Assembly (NCBI GenBank): GCA_949422855.1
Contig: CASPLG010000002.1
Coordinates: 1-64,000, forward strand
Source: an uncultured Eubacteriales bacterium
Lineage (GTDB): Bacteria > Bacillota > Clostridia > Oscillospirales > Acutalibacteraceae
Direction: 5' to 3'
Length of the DNA stretch: 64,000 nt
Shown here: positions 17,340-26,389 of the stretch, piece after piece
Position numbering within the stretch: the stretch's first letter is position 1
How the letters are laid out: every line of letters starts with the position of its first letter
The notes under the pieces: generated by a model
The model's database searches: none
Told to the model about the DNA's origin: nothing
The model's input: the letters and a program-made list of their open reading frames with translations, nothing else
Position numbers and translations under genes: made by a program

Positions 17340-18854
17340 TTACCCGTGCAGCAAAGTTTTGCCATCCATTTCCTTAGGGATGGGAAGTTTTAAGATATCT
17401 AGAATTGTAGGGGCTATGTCGCTAAGTCTTCCTTTTGATGCCAATTTACACTTGTAATTAAACACACAAAACGGAACCACACTGGTTGTATGAGCGGTAA
17501 ACGGTTTACCTTCTTCATCAACCATTTTTTCTGCGTTTCCATGGTCAGCCGTCACGATTGCGGTATATCCTGTCTCCTGCGCAGATTTTAGTACCCTGCA
17601 AACACATTTATCAACAGCTTCCGTCGCTTTCACAGCTGCAGAAAATACACCCGTATGCCCTACCATATCACAATTAGCATAATTTATCACTATAAAATCA
17701 TATATCTGTTTCTGCATGCATTCTATGACTGCGTCCGTAAGTTCATATGCACTCATCTGTGGAACTAAATCATAAGTTGCCGCTTTCGGTGACGGAATGA
17801 GAATTCTATCTTCGTTTTTAAACTTTTTCTCTGTACCGCCGCTAAAAAAGAACGTCGCGTGAGCATATTTTTCCGTCTCAGCGATTCTCAGTTGTCTGCG
17901 TCCTAAAGATGAAATGTACTCCCCCAGGGTATTTTTGATTTTCTCCGGTTTGTATGCAACGCTGACTGCCGTAATCTCAGCATCATACTCCGTTAAGCAT
18001 AAGTATCTGCCTGGATATGCTCTTCTGACATCGATAGACTCAAGACTCCTATCAACAAATGCTCTGGTAATCTCTCTTGCTCTGTCAGGTCTGAAATTAA
18101 AACATATAATTGCATCTTTTTCCGAAACCCCACAGTACCCTTCCCTTACTCCCGGTTCAACAAATTCATCTGTAATATTATCTTCATATGAGCATTTTAT
18201 AAATTCTTCCGGGCTCGTGAACTTACATCCGTTTCCATTTGCCATAGCGTCATATGCCTTCGATATCCTCTCCCAGCGATTGTCTCTATCCATAGCATAA
18301 TATCTTCCGCAAATAGTCTCTATCCTACCTATGCCCAATGAAGAAACTTTTTCCTCACAGTCTTTTATAAAATTTATCCCCGAACTCGGAGAAACATCTC
18401 TGCCATCTGTCCACGCATGCACACATATGCCTTTTATATCAAATTTTTTTGCCAACTCCAGCAACGCATAAAGATGTGAAATATGGCTATGTACACCGCC
18501 GTCAGATAGAAGCCCCGCAATATGAAGCCTACCGCCGGAGGATTTTACATATTTTAGGGTCTTTTCTATCTGCGTATTACTGAAAAAACTGCCATCTTCT
18601 ATTGAGTGCGAAATCCTCGTAAAATCTTGATACACTATCCTTCCCGCACCGATATTTGTATGACCAACTTCAGAATTACCCATTTGCCCTTCCGGAAGCC
18701 CTACATCTTTACCGGAGGCAACTATAAATGTCGTAGGATTTTCTTTGAAAAGCGTGTCTAAATTAGGTGTATTTGCAGCATTTATTGCATCACCCTTACC
18801 TTTATCCCCTATACCAAAACCGTCAAGAATAATAAGAATAGCTGTCGGTGCCAT
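17340..18854 (-). CDS. gpmI: Phosphoglycerate mutase, cofactor-independent
   Basis: It interconverts 3- and 2-phosphoglycerate with two manganese ions. Its 504 residues have the metal Asp in ILDGFG, the catalytic Ser in GNSEVGH, DGRDV, and the late metal ligands in VTADHGNAEKM and TAHTTS. It follows tpiA by 3 bases in the same direction. Confidence 0.95.
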   Translation of the reverse strand: MAPTAILIILDGFGIGDKGKGDAINAANTPNLDTLFKENPTTFIVASGKDVGLPEGQMGNSEVGHTNIGAGRIVYQDFTRISHSIEDGSFFSNTQIEKTLKYVKSSGGRLHIAGLLSDGGVHSHISHLYALLELAKKFDIKGICVHAWTDGRDVSPSSGINFIKDCEEKVSSLGIGRIETICGRYYAMDRDNRWERISKAYDAMANGNGCKFTSPEEFIKCSYEDNITDEFVEPGVREGYCGVSEKDAIICFNFRPDRAREITRAFVDRSLESIDVRRAYPGRYLCLTEYDAEITAVSVAYKPEKIKNTLGEYISSLGRRQLRIAETEKYAHATFFFSGGTEKKFKNEDRILIPSPKAATYDLVPQMSAYELTDAVIECMQKQIYDFIVINYANCDMVGHTGVFSAAVKATEAVDKCVCRVLKSAQETGYTAIVTADHGNAEKMVDEEGKPFTAHTTSVVPFCVFNYKCKLASKGRLSDIAPTILDILKLPIPKEMDGKTLLHG

Positions 18855-18857
18855 TTT

Positions 18858-19640
18858 TCAATCGTTCCCTTCATTTAATATATCATTGGCAACTCCTATT
18901 ATACCGCCAAACTCATCCGGGTCGAGCGAAGCACCTCCAACAAGCACTCCGTTTATGTCAGACATTAAAAGAAACTCTCTGCAAGTTTTTCTATCCACAG
19001 AGCCGCCGTATAAAATTTTAAATTTCTCCCCGGTCCCTGCTCCCCACCCATCCGATATGCACGTTCTTATACATCCGCACATCTGATTTACCTCCTGTGG
19101 ATTCGCAACTCTCCCCGTGCCAATCGCCCATACCGGTTCATACGCAATATAGATTTTAGAGGTGTTTATATTATTTATGCCGGAGAGCCCTTCTTTCACC
19201 TGAGATATAACGCTTTCTATCGCAGCGCCACTCTCTCTCTGCTGATGCGTCTCCCCCACACATAAAACTATACTTACATCCTCTGAAACCGCTTTTTTAA
19301 TCTTCCTGTTTATAACGTCGTCAGTTTCTCCAAAGCATCTCCTGCGTTCACTGTGCCCAACAAGATAATTTTTCACTCCCAGACCGGACAGCATTTTTAT
19401 CGAAATTTCTCCCGTAAATGCCCCCGAGTCTTCCCAGTGGAAGTTCTGTGCACCTACGCAGATATCCGTTTTCGCAGATAGTTTTACACAGCTCTCTATA
19501 TTGGTATACGGCACAAATAAGATGATTTTACACCTGTTATTTTTGAGGTACGGTTTAAAATCGTGCATAAAAACTTTGGATTCTTCTACGGTTTTGTGCA
19601 TTTTCCAGTTGCCCGCAATTACAAAATCTCTTTGATCCAT
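18858..19640 (-). CDS. tpiA: Triose-phosphate isomerase
   Basis: It interconverts dihydroxyacetone phosphate and glyceraldehyde 3-phosphate. Its 260 residues include AGNWKMH (Asn, Lys), the catalytic His in GHSERR, the catalytic Glu in AYEPVWAIGTG and the phosphate loop LYGGSV. It lies between pgk and gpmI, a common clostridial order, though here a terminator separates it from pgk. Confidence 0.96.
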   Translation of the reverse strand: MDQRDFVIAGNWKMHKTVEESKVFMHDFKPYLKNNRCKIILFVPYTNIESCVKLSAKTDICVGAQNFHWEDSGAFTGEISIKMLSGLGVKNYLVGHSERRRCFGETDDVINRKIKKAVSEDVSIVLCVGETHQQRESGAAIESVISQVKEGLSGINNINTSKIYIAYEPVWAIGTGRVANPQEVNQMCGCIRTCISDGWGAGTGEKFKILYGGSVDRKTCREFLLMSDINGVLVGGASLDPDEFGGIIGVANDILNEGND

Positions 19641-19703
19641 ACATTACTCCTCTTTACTGCTTAATAAATGTATCTATACACAAACATCTATTATAAATAT
19701 ACT

Positions 19704-19733
19704 CAAAAGCCGGCACTTTTGCACCGGCTAGAA
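19704..19733 (-). terminator. Terminator of pgk
   Basis: AGCCGGTGC and GCACCGGCT-type arms (AGCCGG with CCGGCT) around a short AAAA loop on the minus strand, followed by TTTT. It lies between the pgk stop and tpiA. Confidence 0.65.
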
Positions 19734-19749
19734 TCTTTTTATTAAGATA

Positions 19750-20943
19750 TTATTTATCGTCCAGCGAAACCAAACCCGGGAGCGGCTGATCCTCTAAAAA
19801 CCTTAATGAAGCTCCTCCGCCCGTGGAGATATGCGTCATTCTATCAGCAAAACCTAATTTTTGTATGGCTGCAGCAGAATCTCCCCCGCCTATTATAGAA
19901 ACTGCACCACTTTCAGCTATTGCCCTGGCAACCGCCGTAGTACCGCTTGAGAATCTCTCCCACTCAGATACACCCATAGGACCATTCCAAACAACCGTTC
20001 CGGCACCTTTTATCGCATCTGCAAACAATTTTTCCGTTTTGGGACCTATATCCAAGCCCATCCAACCGTCAGGAATTTTATCAGCATCTACGACCTGTGC
20101 CTCTGTGTCAGGCGAATACTCCTTACCTACCTTGTTGTCAACCGGCAATAGAAATTTAACACCTTTTTCTTTGGATTTAGCCATTATGTCCTTAGCGAGC
20201 TCCAGCTTATCGCTCTCACAGATAGACGTACCAACCGAATATCCCAAAGCATTCATAAACGTATATGCCATACCGCCGCCGATTATAAGAGTATCCACTT
20301 TCTCTAGTAAATTTGTTATAACCCCTATCTTGTCAGATACCTTAGCCCCGCCAAGTATCGAAACAAACGGACGTTTAGGATTTTTAAGTGCCTCCCCCAT
20401 CACGTTGATTTCCTTTTGAATCAGAAATCCACAAACAGACGGCAAATATTTTGTCACCCCGGAAGTAGATGCATGCTCTCTGTGACAAGTCCCAAACGCA
20501 TCATTTACATAAATATCGGCAAGAGAGGCTAATTTTTTAGCAAAAGCATCATCATTTTTCTCCTCTCCCTCTTCGAACCTGAGATTTTCAAGTAGACATA
20601 CATCCCCCGGTTTCAATTCAGAGGTCACCCTTTTTGCATCTTCTCCAACAACATCACTGGCCATCTTCACGTCTTTTCCCAAAACCTTAGATAAGTACTT
20701 CGCAACCGGTCTCAACGAAAAATCAGGCTTTACCTTTCCCTTAGGACGTCCTAAATGTGAACAAAGTATCACTTTAGCATTGTGGTCTATCAAATATTTT
20801 ATGGTTTTCAAGGATTCATCCACACGTTTTGTATCGGTTATATTCCCCTCACCGTCAAATGGAACGTTGAAATCACAGCGAACCAATACCCTTTTATTGC
20901 TGACATCTATATCTTGGAGCGTTTTTTTATTTGAATAATCCAT
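19750..20943 (-). CDS. pgk: Phosphoglycerate kinase
   Basis: It makes ATP from 1,3-bisphosphoglycerate. Its 397 residues show RCDFNVPFD, the substrate basic patch [30 protein letters not shown] and GGGDSAAA. It is full length. No gapdh gene is adjacent. A strong promoter lies upstream. Confidence 0.96.
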   Translation of the reverse strand: MDYSNKKTLQDIDVSNKRVLVRCDFNVPFDGEGNITDTKRVDESLKTIKYLIDHNAKVILCSHLGRPKGKVKPDFSLRPVAKYLSKVLGKDVKMASDVVGEDAKRVTSELKPGDVCLLENLRFEEGEEKNDDAFAKKLASLADIYVNDAFGTCHREHASTSGVTKYLPSVCGFLIQKEINVMGEALKNPKRPFVSILGGAKVSDKIGVITNLLEKVDTLIIGGGMAYTFMNALGYSVGTSICESDKLELAKDIMAKSKEKGVKFLLPVDNKVGKEYSPDTEAQVVDADKIPDGWMGLDIGPKTEKLFADAIKGAGTVVWNGPMGVSEWERFSSGTTAVARAIAESGAVSIIGGGDSAAAIQKLGFADRMTHISTGGGASLRFLEDQPLPGLVSLDDK

Positions 20944-20985
20944 ATAAATACAACATCCTTTCTTGATAAAAGTACTCAGGCAAGG

Positions 20986-21014
20986 ATTATACTACATAAA
21001 TAAATGCTTTTCAA
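20986..21014 (-). promoter_or_regulatory. Promoter of pgk
   Basis: TTGAAA and a perfect TATAAT on the minus strand, 17 bases apart, 43 bases before the pgk start. Confidence 0.7.
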
Positions 21015-21237
21015 GTATGAGTTTTTCAGCGAAGTGCTAATACTAACGGCTCGATGAAAAATTACGATGAGACCCAAAAGGAAGCACACTTCCCACTAAA
21101 AAATGCGCCGAAATCACCGGTGAAAATTCCAAATCTGATTTGGGCTGTATTAATTAGTCCGGAAAGACGGCCCCACTTCCTTCATATCTTCAACGCAAAG
21201 CTTCCAGTAAACATCAATTACGCAAAACCCACACTAG

Positions 21238-21957
21238 TTACTGCTGTTGTTCCAAATCACGATATAATTGTTCCATTTGGTCCAGACTTTGTTTGATTCC
21301 GTGTGCATACAATCCTGCATCTTGGTCGTCACGAAGCTGCGTACATATATTATCAAGCTCACCGAATACAGTACCTGCACCTAACTCTTCCCTAACCTCC
21401 GCATACGCTTTCCCCAGGCTCTCGAATAATTCGCGATCACCCAGCGCAAAATCTTCATCGTAAACCATAGCCTTAACGGCAGGACTCGTCAAATAGAACC
21501 CAATAAATTTATTGACTTTGTCAGCAAAATCAGTATTCTTCCTGATTATAGACAAATCCCTGTTAATATGGTTCCTATACTCCTCTACTAATTGATCCAC
21601 ATTGGGTAATTCACCACTGACATATTTACCATTTTCATCATAATAGAACTCTATCGCAAGACATCTCTCTAATTCTTCTATTGAACAGAGACGATCATCT
21701 GAATTCAGCGAGAATGCAATGCCATAATTTCCTTCTTTCACATGCAGGTCCAGTATCTCCACTGGGAGATTAGATAATTTTGGTGTAAAATCCCTCACGG
21801 TATTCACCATACCATTATGAGCAGCATTATAAAAATCGTCCCTGTATACCTTATCACACGCTTCTTCGGCATTTAATAGCATTTTACTTATCTCTTTGCC
21901 TAGTCTAAAATATATTTCGCGAGACCGTTGGGAAGGTGCATTCCCTTCCTCAAACAT
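21238..21957 (-). CDS. Hypothetical cytoplasmic protein, perhaps the body of a split gene
   Basis: A 239-residue acidic helical protein that I do not recognise, with a Gln-rich end (RDLEQQQ). It has no membrane segment. Its ATG lacks a clear ribosome site and lies only 9 bases after a TAG that ends the small membrane gene upstream in the same frame. It may therefore be the second part of one 294-codon gene cut by a nonsense codon, or be translated by coupling to the small gene. Confidence 0.55.
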   Translation of the reverse strand: MFEEGNAPSQRSREIYFRLGKEISKMLLNAEEACDKVYRDDFYNAAHNGMVNTVRDFTPKLSNLPVEILDLHVKEGNYGIAFSLNSDDRLCSIEELERCLAIEFYYDENGKYVSGELPNVDQLVEEYRNHINRDLSIIRKNTDFADKVNKFIGFYLTSPAVKAMVYDEDFALGDRELFESLGKAYAEVREELGAGTVFGELDNICTQLRDDQDAGLYAHGIKQSLDQMEQLYRDLEQQQ

Positions 21958-21966
21958 CCCTATAAC

Positions 21967-22122
21967 CTAATCTTTGTGCTTCAAAGCTTCATTTGCAATT
22001 TTCAGCTCTGAGGCCGTCTCAGACCACCTGTCATACATTTTTTTTAGCCCCACGCCTCCGCCAATTATAGTTCCTGTTAAAACGAATATTAACCATGACT
22101 TACCTGCATCACCCAACGCCAT
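21967..22122 (-). CDS. Small membrane-anchored protein (51 aa)
   Basis: ATG 22122 has an ideal AGGAGG site 7 bases upstream. Residues 10-26 (WLIFVLTGTIIGGGVGL) form one membrane helix, followed by a charged helix. It stops at TAG (21967-21969), in the same frame as the 239-residue gene that follows. It may be the N-terminal anchor of that protein, separated by a stop codon. Confidence 0.55.
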   Translation of the reverse strand: MALGDAGKSWLIFVLTGTIIGGGVGLKKMYDRWSETASELKIANEALKHKD

Positions 22123-22385
22123 ATCTATATCCTCCTGGTAAAATTTTTAACTTGTATCATTTTTATAACACAATGTTTCGCTTTAATTATATCACTTTTA
22201 ATCCAAATATCAAATACTCACTGAGAAAAAATCCCTCATCCTATTCGAATGATTTTTATTTAAAATATAGAACTTTAATTGTAATTATATACAAGTAATA
22301 AAATTTTGTCTATACATCAATACTAATACTGTGCTTAATGAATATAAAATCAAAAGCACAGTATATTTTTATAGGGGTGATAACT

Positions 22386-22559
22386 ATGGGCAAGGGTTGT
22401 GATGCCAACGAATGCATATGCTGTACGGTAAGTCAGTGCAAAAATCACTGCAAGGACCAGAATTTCTGTTCTCTCGACAAAATTTCCGTAGGTACTCATG
22501 AAAGTAATCCTACAGTTTGTCAGTGCACAGACTGCGAATCTTTTGAACCGGAAGAATAA
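22386..22559 (+). CDS. DUF1540 Cys-rich protein
   Basis: A 57-residue protein with seven or more cysteines spaced as in DUF1540 (CDANECICCTVSQCKNHC and CQCTDCESF), a likely metal-binding family common in Clostridia and of unknown role. ATG 22386 follows AGGGGTG; the longer frame adds a non-conserved leader. Confidence 0.85.
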   Translation: MGKGCDANECICCTVSQCKNHCKDQNFCSLDKISVGTHESNPTVCQCTDCESFEPEE

Positions 22560-22585
22560 TAGACAATATCCTTAATTTTATTACT

Positions 22586-22633
22586 TATGGATCTTCGTTT
22601 TACCTTTTTAACGCAGATCCATATCTTACTTTT
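22586..22633. terminator. Bidirectional terminator between convergent genes
   Basis: A 14-bp stem with one mismatch (TATGGATCTTCGTT with AACGCAGATCCATA) lies between the DUF1540 gene and the exporter gene, with short T runs on both sides. Confidence 0.6.
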
Positions 22634-23135
22634 ATCCTGCACTAATCAGCATCCCCAGCACGCCATACGAAAACAATGCCATTATTACGGCTGCCGTCAA
22701 TATCCCCAAACATATCGATATAAAAGCATTTTTGAATTTCATCCCCAGCATGGATGCTATTAATGCTCCTGTCCAAGCGCCCGTGCCGGGCAAGGGAAGA
22801 GCCACAAATAAATATAACCCTAAATTTTCGTATTTTAAAACCTTGCTGCTGTTTTTGTTCGCCTTTTTTTCAATTTTATAAACTATGCCCTTTAATTTTG
22901 TCCTTTTTAGGAGCTCAAATATCTTGTTTATAAACAGAAGTATAAACGGTACCGGAATTATGTTTCCAATTATGCATAAAATCATAGCAATTTTCCAGTC
23001 AACACCGAGTAAGCTTGCTGCTATAAGCCCCCCTCGTAATTCCAAAGCCGGAATCATTGATATGATAAATATTATAATTTCGCTGCTGAGAAACATATCA
23101 AAAAACTGTATAACCTGATTAATTATATACTCCAA
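22632..23135 (-). CDS. Small multidrug export family membrane protein
   Basis: A 167-residue protein with about four membrane helices and the family motifs PALELRGG and LPLPGTGAWTGA, matching the small multi-drug export family (COG2426). Its transport substrate is not well established. It is a single gene on the minus strand. Confidence 0.8.
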   Translation of the reverse strand: MEYIINQVIQFFDMFLSSEIIIFIISMIPALELRGGLIAASLLGVDWKIAMILCIIGNIIPVPFILLFINKIFELLKRTKLKGIVYKIEKKANKNSSKVLKYENLGLYLFVALPLPGTGAWTGALIASMLGMKFKNAFISICLGILTAAVIMALFSYGVLGMLISAG

Positions 23136-23167
23136 AACTCCGATCTCAACCCTTTTTACGATTATAA

Positions 23168-23203
23168 TTGAGAAAGACTACGTTTTTTCGCAGTCTTTCT
23201 TGT
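23168..23203 (-). terminator. Terminator after the ABC transporter genes
   Basis: AGAAAGACTGCG pairs with CGTAGTCTTTCT around an A-rich loop, just past the permease stop. The T run is weak on the minus strand. Confidence 0.5.
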
Positions 23204-23209
23204 TTAATT

Positions 23210-23977
23210 TTATTTAATATCTCTTTTGCAAAACGTAAATATACCTACAGCTGTGGAAATCACCAAATACGTCAAGCAAACCAATATTCCTCTGTTAATT
23301 ATATCCTGCTCCGGACTCACTTCCATAAAAACTTTTACGTAATTTCCCGCCCAATATTCTTCTGATTTAATCGTATATCCGAACAGCGGCCAATTTTTTA
23401 TCACAAAGTTTATTATAGGCGTTATTAAAATGTCTGTAATAAACAGTAAGCCAAGGTTTGTCGCTACGGTTCCTCCCGTATGCTGAATCAGAAAGCCTAC
23501 CATTATAAAAACCGATTCCAAACAAATCTGTGCCAGTAAGAAAAGTCCAAATAACTTCAAAGTCTCTAGAAAATCATCACTTTTAAATTCTCCTACTCCC
23601 CACATTATAGAACCGGATACAAATCCGCAAAGAGCAGTGAACAAAGTATAAGTAACAGCTGTAAATATACCCATAATTAATTTGGATACATAAATCGATA
23701 CCCTGCTTATCCCCCGTGACGCCATGTTTTTTATCGTGCCATAAGCAAATTCCGACGGAATAAACATAGATAAAAATATTGTAGTAAGCAGCGTCACCTG
23801 ACCAAGTCCTGCACCTACCGAATTTAGACCGTTGTATCCATAATCCTTGGCATCAGGGTATAAACTATTAATAAGTACAACCAAAATAATCCCAAACAGT
23901 CCCGCAACGGCACCGCAAATATAGAACGATTTACGTCTGAAAAGTTTGTAAAAGTCCGATTTTATTACACTAAGCAT
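23210..23977 (-). CDS. ABC-2 type permease
   Basis: A 255-residue membrane protein with about six helices and the SEFAYGTIKNMASRGISR loop, typical of BcrB/ABC-2 permeases linked to peptide-antibiotic export or resistance. It overlaps the ATPase gene by 8 bases. It has more than one possible role, and the substrate cannot be read from the sequence. Confidence 0.82.
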   Translation of the reverse strand: MLSVIKSDFYKLFRRKSFYICGAVAGLFGIILVVLINSLYPDAKDYGYNGLNSVGAGLGQVTLLTTIFLSMFIPSEFAYGTIKNMASRGISRVSIYVSKLIMGIFTAVTYTLFTALCGFVSGSIMWGVGEFKSDDFLETLKLFGLFLLAQICLESVFIMVGFLIQHTGGTVATNLGLLFITDILITPIINFVIKNWPLFGYTIKSEEYWAGNYVKVFMEVSPEQDIINRGILVCLTYLVISTAVGIFTFCKRDIK

Positions 23978-24881
23978 TCTTATTACCCCCCATAAGCTTT
24001 ATAAAGTAGTCCTCATAGTCCCCGCCCTCTTTATTGATATACTCCACTATAATGTCGTGCTCAGACAGTGCCAAATTAATTTTACCCGAATCATCTAAGT
24101 GGTCAAAAACAGAAACGCTTCCGTCGTCCTCTAATGTGCAGTCTTGAACCCCTATTTCATTTTGCAGTATCTGACACACACCATCCGGGTCATTTGCTTT
24201 GATTCTTATGCGTGTTTTTACCCTGTTCTTCAAGTCATCCGCATCGAACTGGTCTACAAGCTCTCCGTTATTGATTACACCATAGCATGTAGCCATTTTT
24301 ACAAGTTCCCCCAATATGTGGCTGGATATCATAATCGTTATACCACGTTCTTTATTTAGTTTCAAAATTAAATCTCTTATTTCTTTGATTCCCATAGGGT
24401 CAAGTCCGTTTATAGGCTCATCCAAAAACAAAAATTCAGGATCGCCGATAAGTGATAGTGCAATTGCTAACCTTTGTTTCATTCCCAGAGAAAAATCTTT
24501 GGCTTTCTTTCTCCCTACATCTGCAAGTCCCACTATCTCAAGAATTTCATCCGTTACACTTTTGTCTTTAACGTTTAGAAGGAGTCTCTGAGTTTCTAGA
24601 TTCTGCCTCGCACTCATATATGGGTACAGTGCGGGATACTCAATAACCGTACCGACTTTAGCCCTTCCCTTGTTTAAATTTTTACTCTCAAACAACTCTA
24701 TTTCTCCCGAAGTAGGTTTCGCAAGTCCTACTGCCATTCTGATGGTAGTCGTCTTGCCGGCACCGTTTTTCCCTATAAAACCATATATATCACCCTTTTT
24801 TATCTCCAAATTAACTTTATTTACTGCTGCCTTCCTAGAATAAATCTTAGTTAAATCTTTAGTTCTAAGCACATATTCCAT
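23970..24881 (-). CDS. ABC transporter ATP-binding protein (BcrA-like)
   Basis: A 303-residue ATPase with Walker A GKNGAGKTTT, signature LSLGMKQR-type (FSLGMKQRLAIA), Walker B FLFLDEPINGLDP and the H-loop His in MISSHIL. A C-terminal domain of about 80 residues follows, as in BcrA-type transporters. The start was set at ATG 24881 behind AAAGGTGG. It forms a pair with the overlapping permease. Confidence 0.9.
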   Translation of the reverse strand: MEYVLRTKDLTKIYSRKAAVNKVNLEIKKGDIYGFIGKNGAGKTTTIRMAVGLAKPTSGEIELFESKNLNKGRAKVGTVIEYPALYPYMSARQNLETQRLLLNVKDKSVTDEILEIVGLADVGRKKAKDFSLGMKQRLAIALSLIGDPEFLFLDEPINGLDPMGIKEIRDLILKLNKERGITIMISSHILGELVKMATCYGVINNGELVDQFDADDLKNRVKTRIRIKANDPDGVCQILQNEIGVQDCTLEDDGSVSVFDHLDDSGKINLALSEHDIIVEYINKEGGDYEDYFIKLMGGNKNA

Positions 24882-24933
24882 AACATTACCACCTTTACTG
24901 AAAATTTTTCTATCTAATAAGTGCAATACTAGG

Positions 24934-24962
24934 ATAATACAATATTATTACAGTTTAGTCAA
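24934..24962 (-). promoter_or_regulatory. Promoter of the ABC transporter genes
   Basis: TTGACT and TATTAT on the minus strand with a 17-base spacer, about 50 bases before the ATPase start. Confidence 0.65.
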
Positions 24963-25010
24963 TAGCTATTTGTAAAAAACATATATTTTTTTGTAAAAAA
25001 TCATTACTAA

Positions 25011-26384
25011 TTAGTAGCTTTTCCTAATTTCCTTCATCATTATGCTCGCAATTGGACCAGCAGTTTTTATCCCGAACCCGCTGTTCTCAACAATAACCAC
25101 AAATGCAACCGGAAAATTTTTATCTTCGGAAAATCCTACCATCCATCCTTGCGGCTTTTCTCCGTTCCCCACTTCACCGGTTCCGGTTTTAGCACAAATT
25201 TTCATCCCCGGAAACATAGAGTCTCCATATTGATTTTTCATGGTGTATCTCATCATACTCTTTACCTTGTCGGCAATCTTACCGTCTGTCATTCTGCTGT
25301 AAGGTAAAGCAGAGCTTATAAATACAGGTATATTATCCCCCATAAGCATCTTACCTACCACATGCGGCTGAATCGGAATTCCGCCATTGGCAAAAGCCCC
25401 CATTATCATAAGCATATGCATTGGATTCACAAGGTCTTTATACTGTCCTATGCCCGACCACGCCAAATCCGCCTCGCTCGCATCAGTTAAATCATATTTA
25501 CTCTCGGCTAAAGTTATTCCATCAACATTGATTGGTTTGTTAAAGCCAAATTTCTCAACCCCTCTTTGCATAACGTCTCTTCCCAAATCCACAGCAATAT
25601 CCCCAAAAACTATATCGCAAGATTTGCAAAGTCCCATTTGAATTCCTATTTTACCGTGGCTCGACATACACGTTACCTTTTCCCCATCATATATTTTCAG
25701 CCTCTCACATTTATACGTCTTGCTTTCTACATCTTTTATGCAGTCGAGAGCTACCGCTGCGGTTATAACTTTAAATATCGACCCCGGCACGAACGATGAA
25801 GACAACGCTCTGTTAATATATACTCCTTCATATTCACCATTTGAATCTTTACTTAAATCCGGCTTATTATACACATCATAGGTCGGCAAACTGACCATAC
25901 ATATTATTTCTCCGGTTACATAATTATAAGCAATCGCTGTTCCTTTTTCCTTCTTAAAAGCCTTGCATACCGTACTGCATATTTTGCTCTCCAGTGTCAG
26001 CTCTATATCTTTGTTTGTGTTCAGCGTCTTGGGAGCCCCCAAACCTGTTACAATGTTATAGCCGAAAAGTTCCTGCGTATACCTGCTCTGCACCGATGTG
26101 GGAATAAGTACACAGCCATCCCCAACCACATGCAGCATTGCCCTTCTTACGTCCGCATCATCTGCGTATTTTCTTTTGCCGTCCTTTGTTTCTGAGAGAA
26201 CTACGCCGTTCCTGTCAAGAATTTTACCACCGTCTGAAACGCCCTCCGATAAATGTCTGTTAATAGGCTGCATAGCCCAGTAATGTGCATCCACTATGAA
26301 TTCATATATAAAATATACCAATCCCGCAATAAATCCAAATAAAATAAAATATATAAATAATGATCTGTTTCGTGTATTTTTCAT
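25011..26384 (-). CDS. Penicillin-binding transpeptidase (PbpA-like, class B)
   Basis: A 457-residue peptidoglycan cross-linker: one N-terminal membrane helix (about residues 8-30), a short linker, then the transpeptidase with SxxK (GSIFK) and KTG (AKTGTGE). The middle motif reads SCD instead of the usual SxN (SCN). The start at ATG 26384 follows AGAGGTG, 5 bases after the FtsW/RodA stop. The pair probably acts as glycosyltransferase plus transpeptidase in elongation or sporulation. Confidence 0.88.
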   Translation of the reverse strand: MKNTRNRSLFIYFILFGFIAGLVYFIYEFIVDAHYWAMQPINRHLSEGVSDGGKILDRNGVVLSETKDGKRKYADDADVRRAMLHVVGDGCVLIPTSVQSRYTQELFGYNIVTGLGAPKTLNTNKDIELTLESKICSTVCKAFKKEKGTAIAYNYVTGEIICMVSLPTYDVYNKPDLSKDSNGEYEGVYINRALSSSFVPGSIFKVITAAVALDCIKDVESKTYKCERLKIYDGEKVTCMSSHGKIGIQMGLCKSCDIVFGDIAVDLGRDVMQRGVEKFGFNKPINVDGITLAESKYDLTDASEADLAWSGIGQYKDLVNPMHMLMIMGAFANGGIPIQPHVVGKMLMGDNIPVFISSALPYSRMTDGKIADKVKSMMRYTMKNQYGDSMFPGMKICAKTGTGEVGNGEKPQGWMVGFSEDKNFPVAFVVIVENSGFGIKTAGPIASIMMKEIRKSY

Positions 26385-26389
26385 AAATC

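Noticed and set aside
21054..21296. 80-residue plus-strand frame
   Set aside because: No ribosome site, and it overlaps the end of the unknown gene on the minus strand.
21967..21969. TAG recoded as a sense codon
   Set aside because: TAG ends several unrelated genes in this window (rimM, the GlmU-like gene, the small Asn-rich gene), so a general reassignment is not supported.
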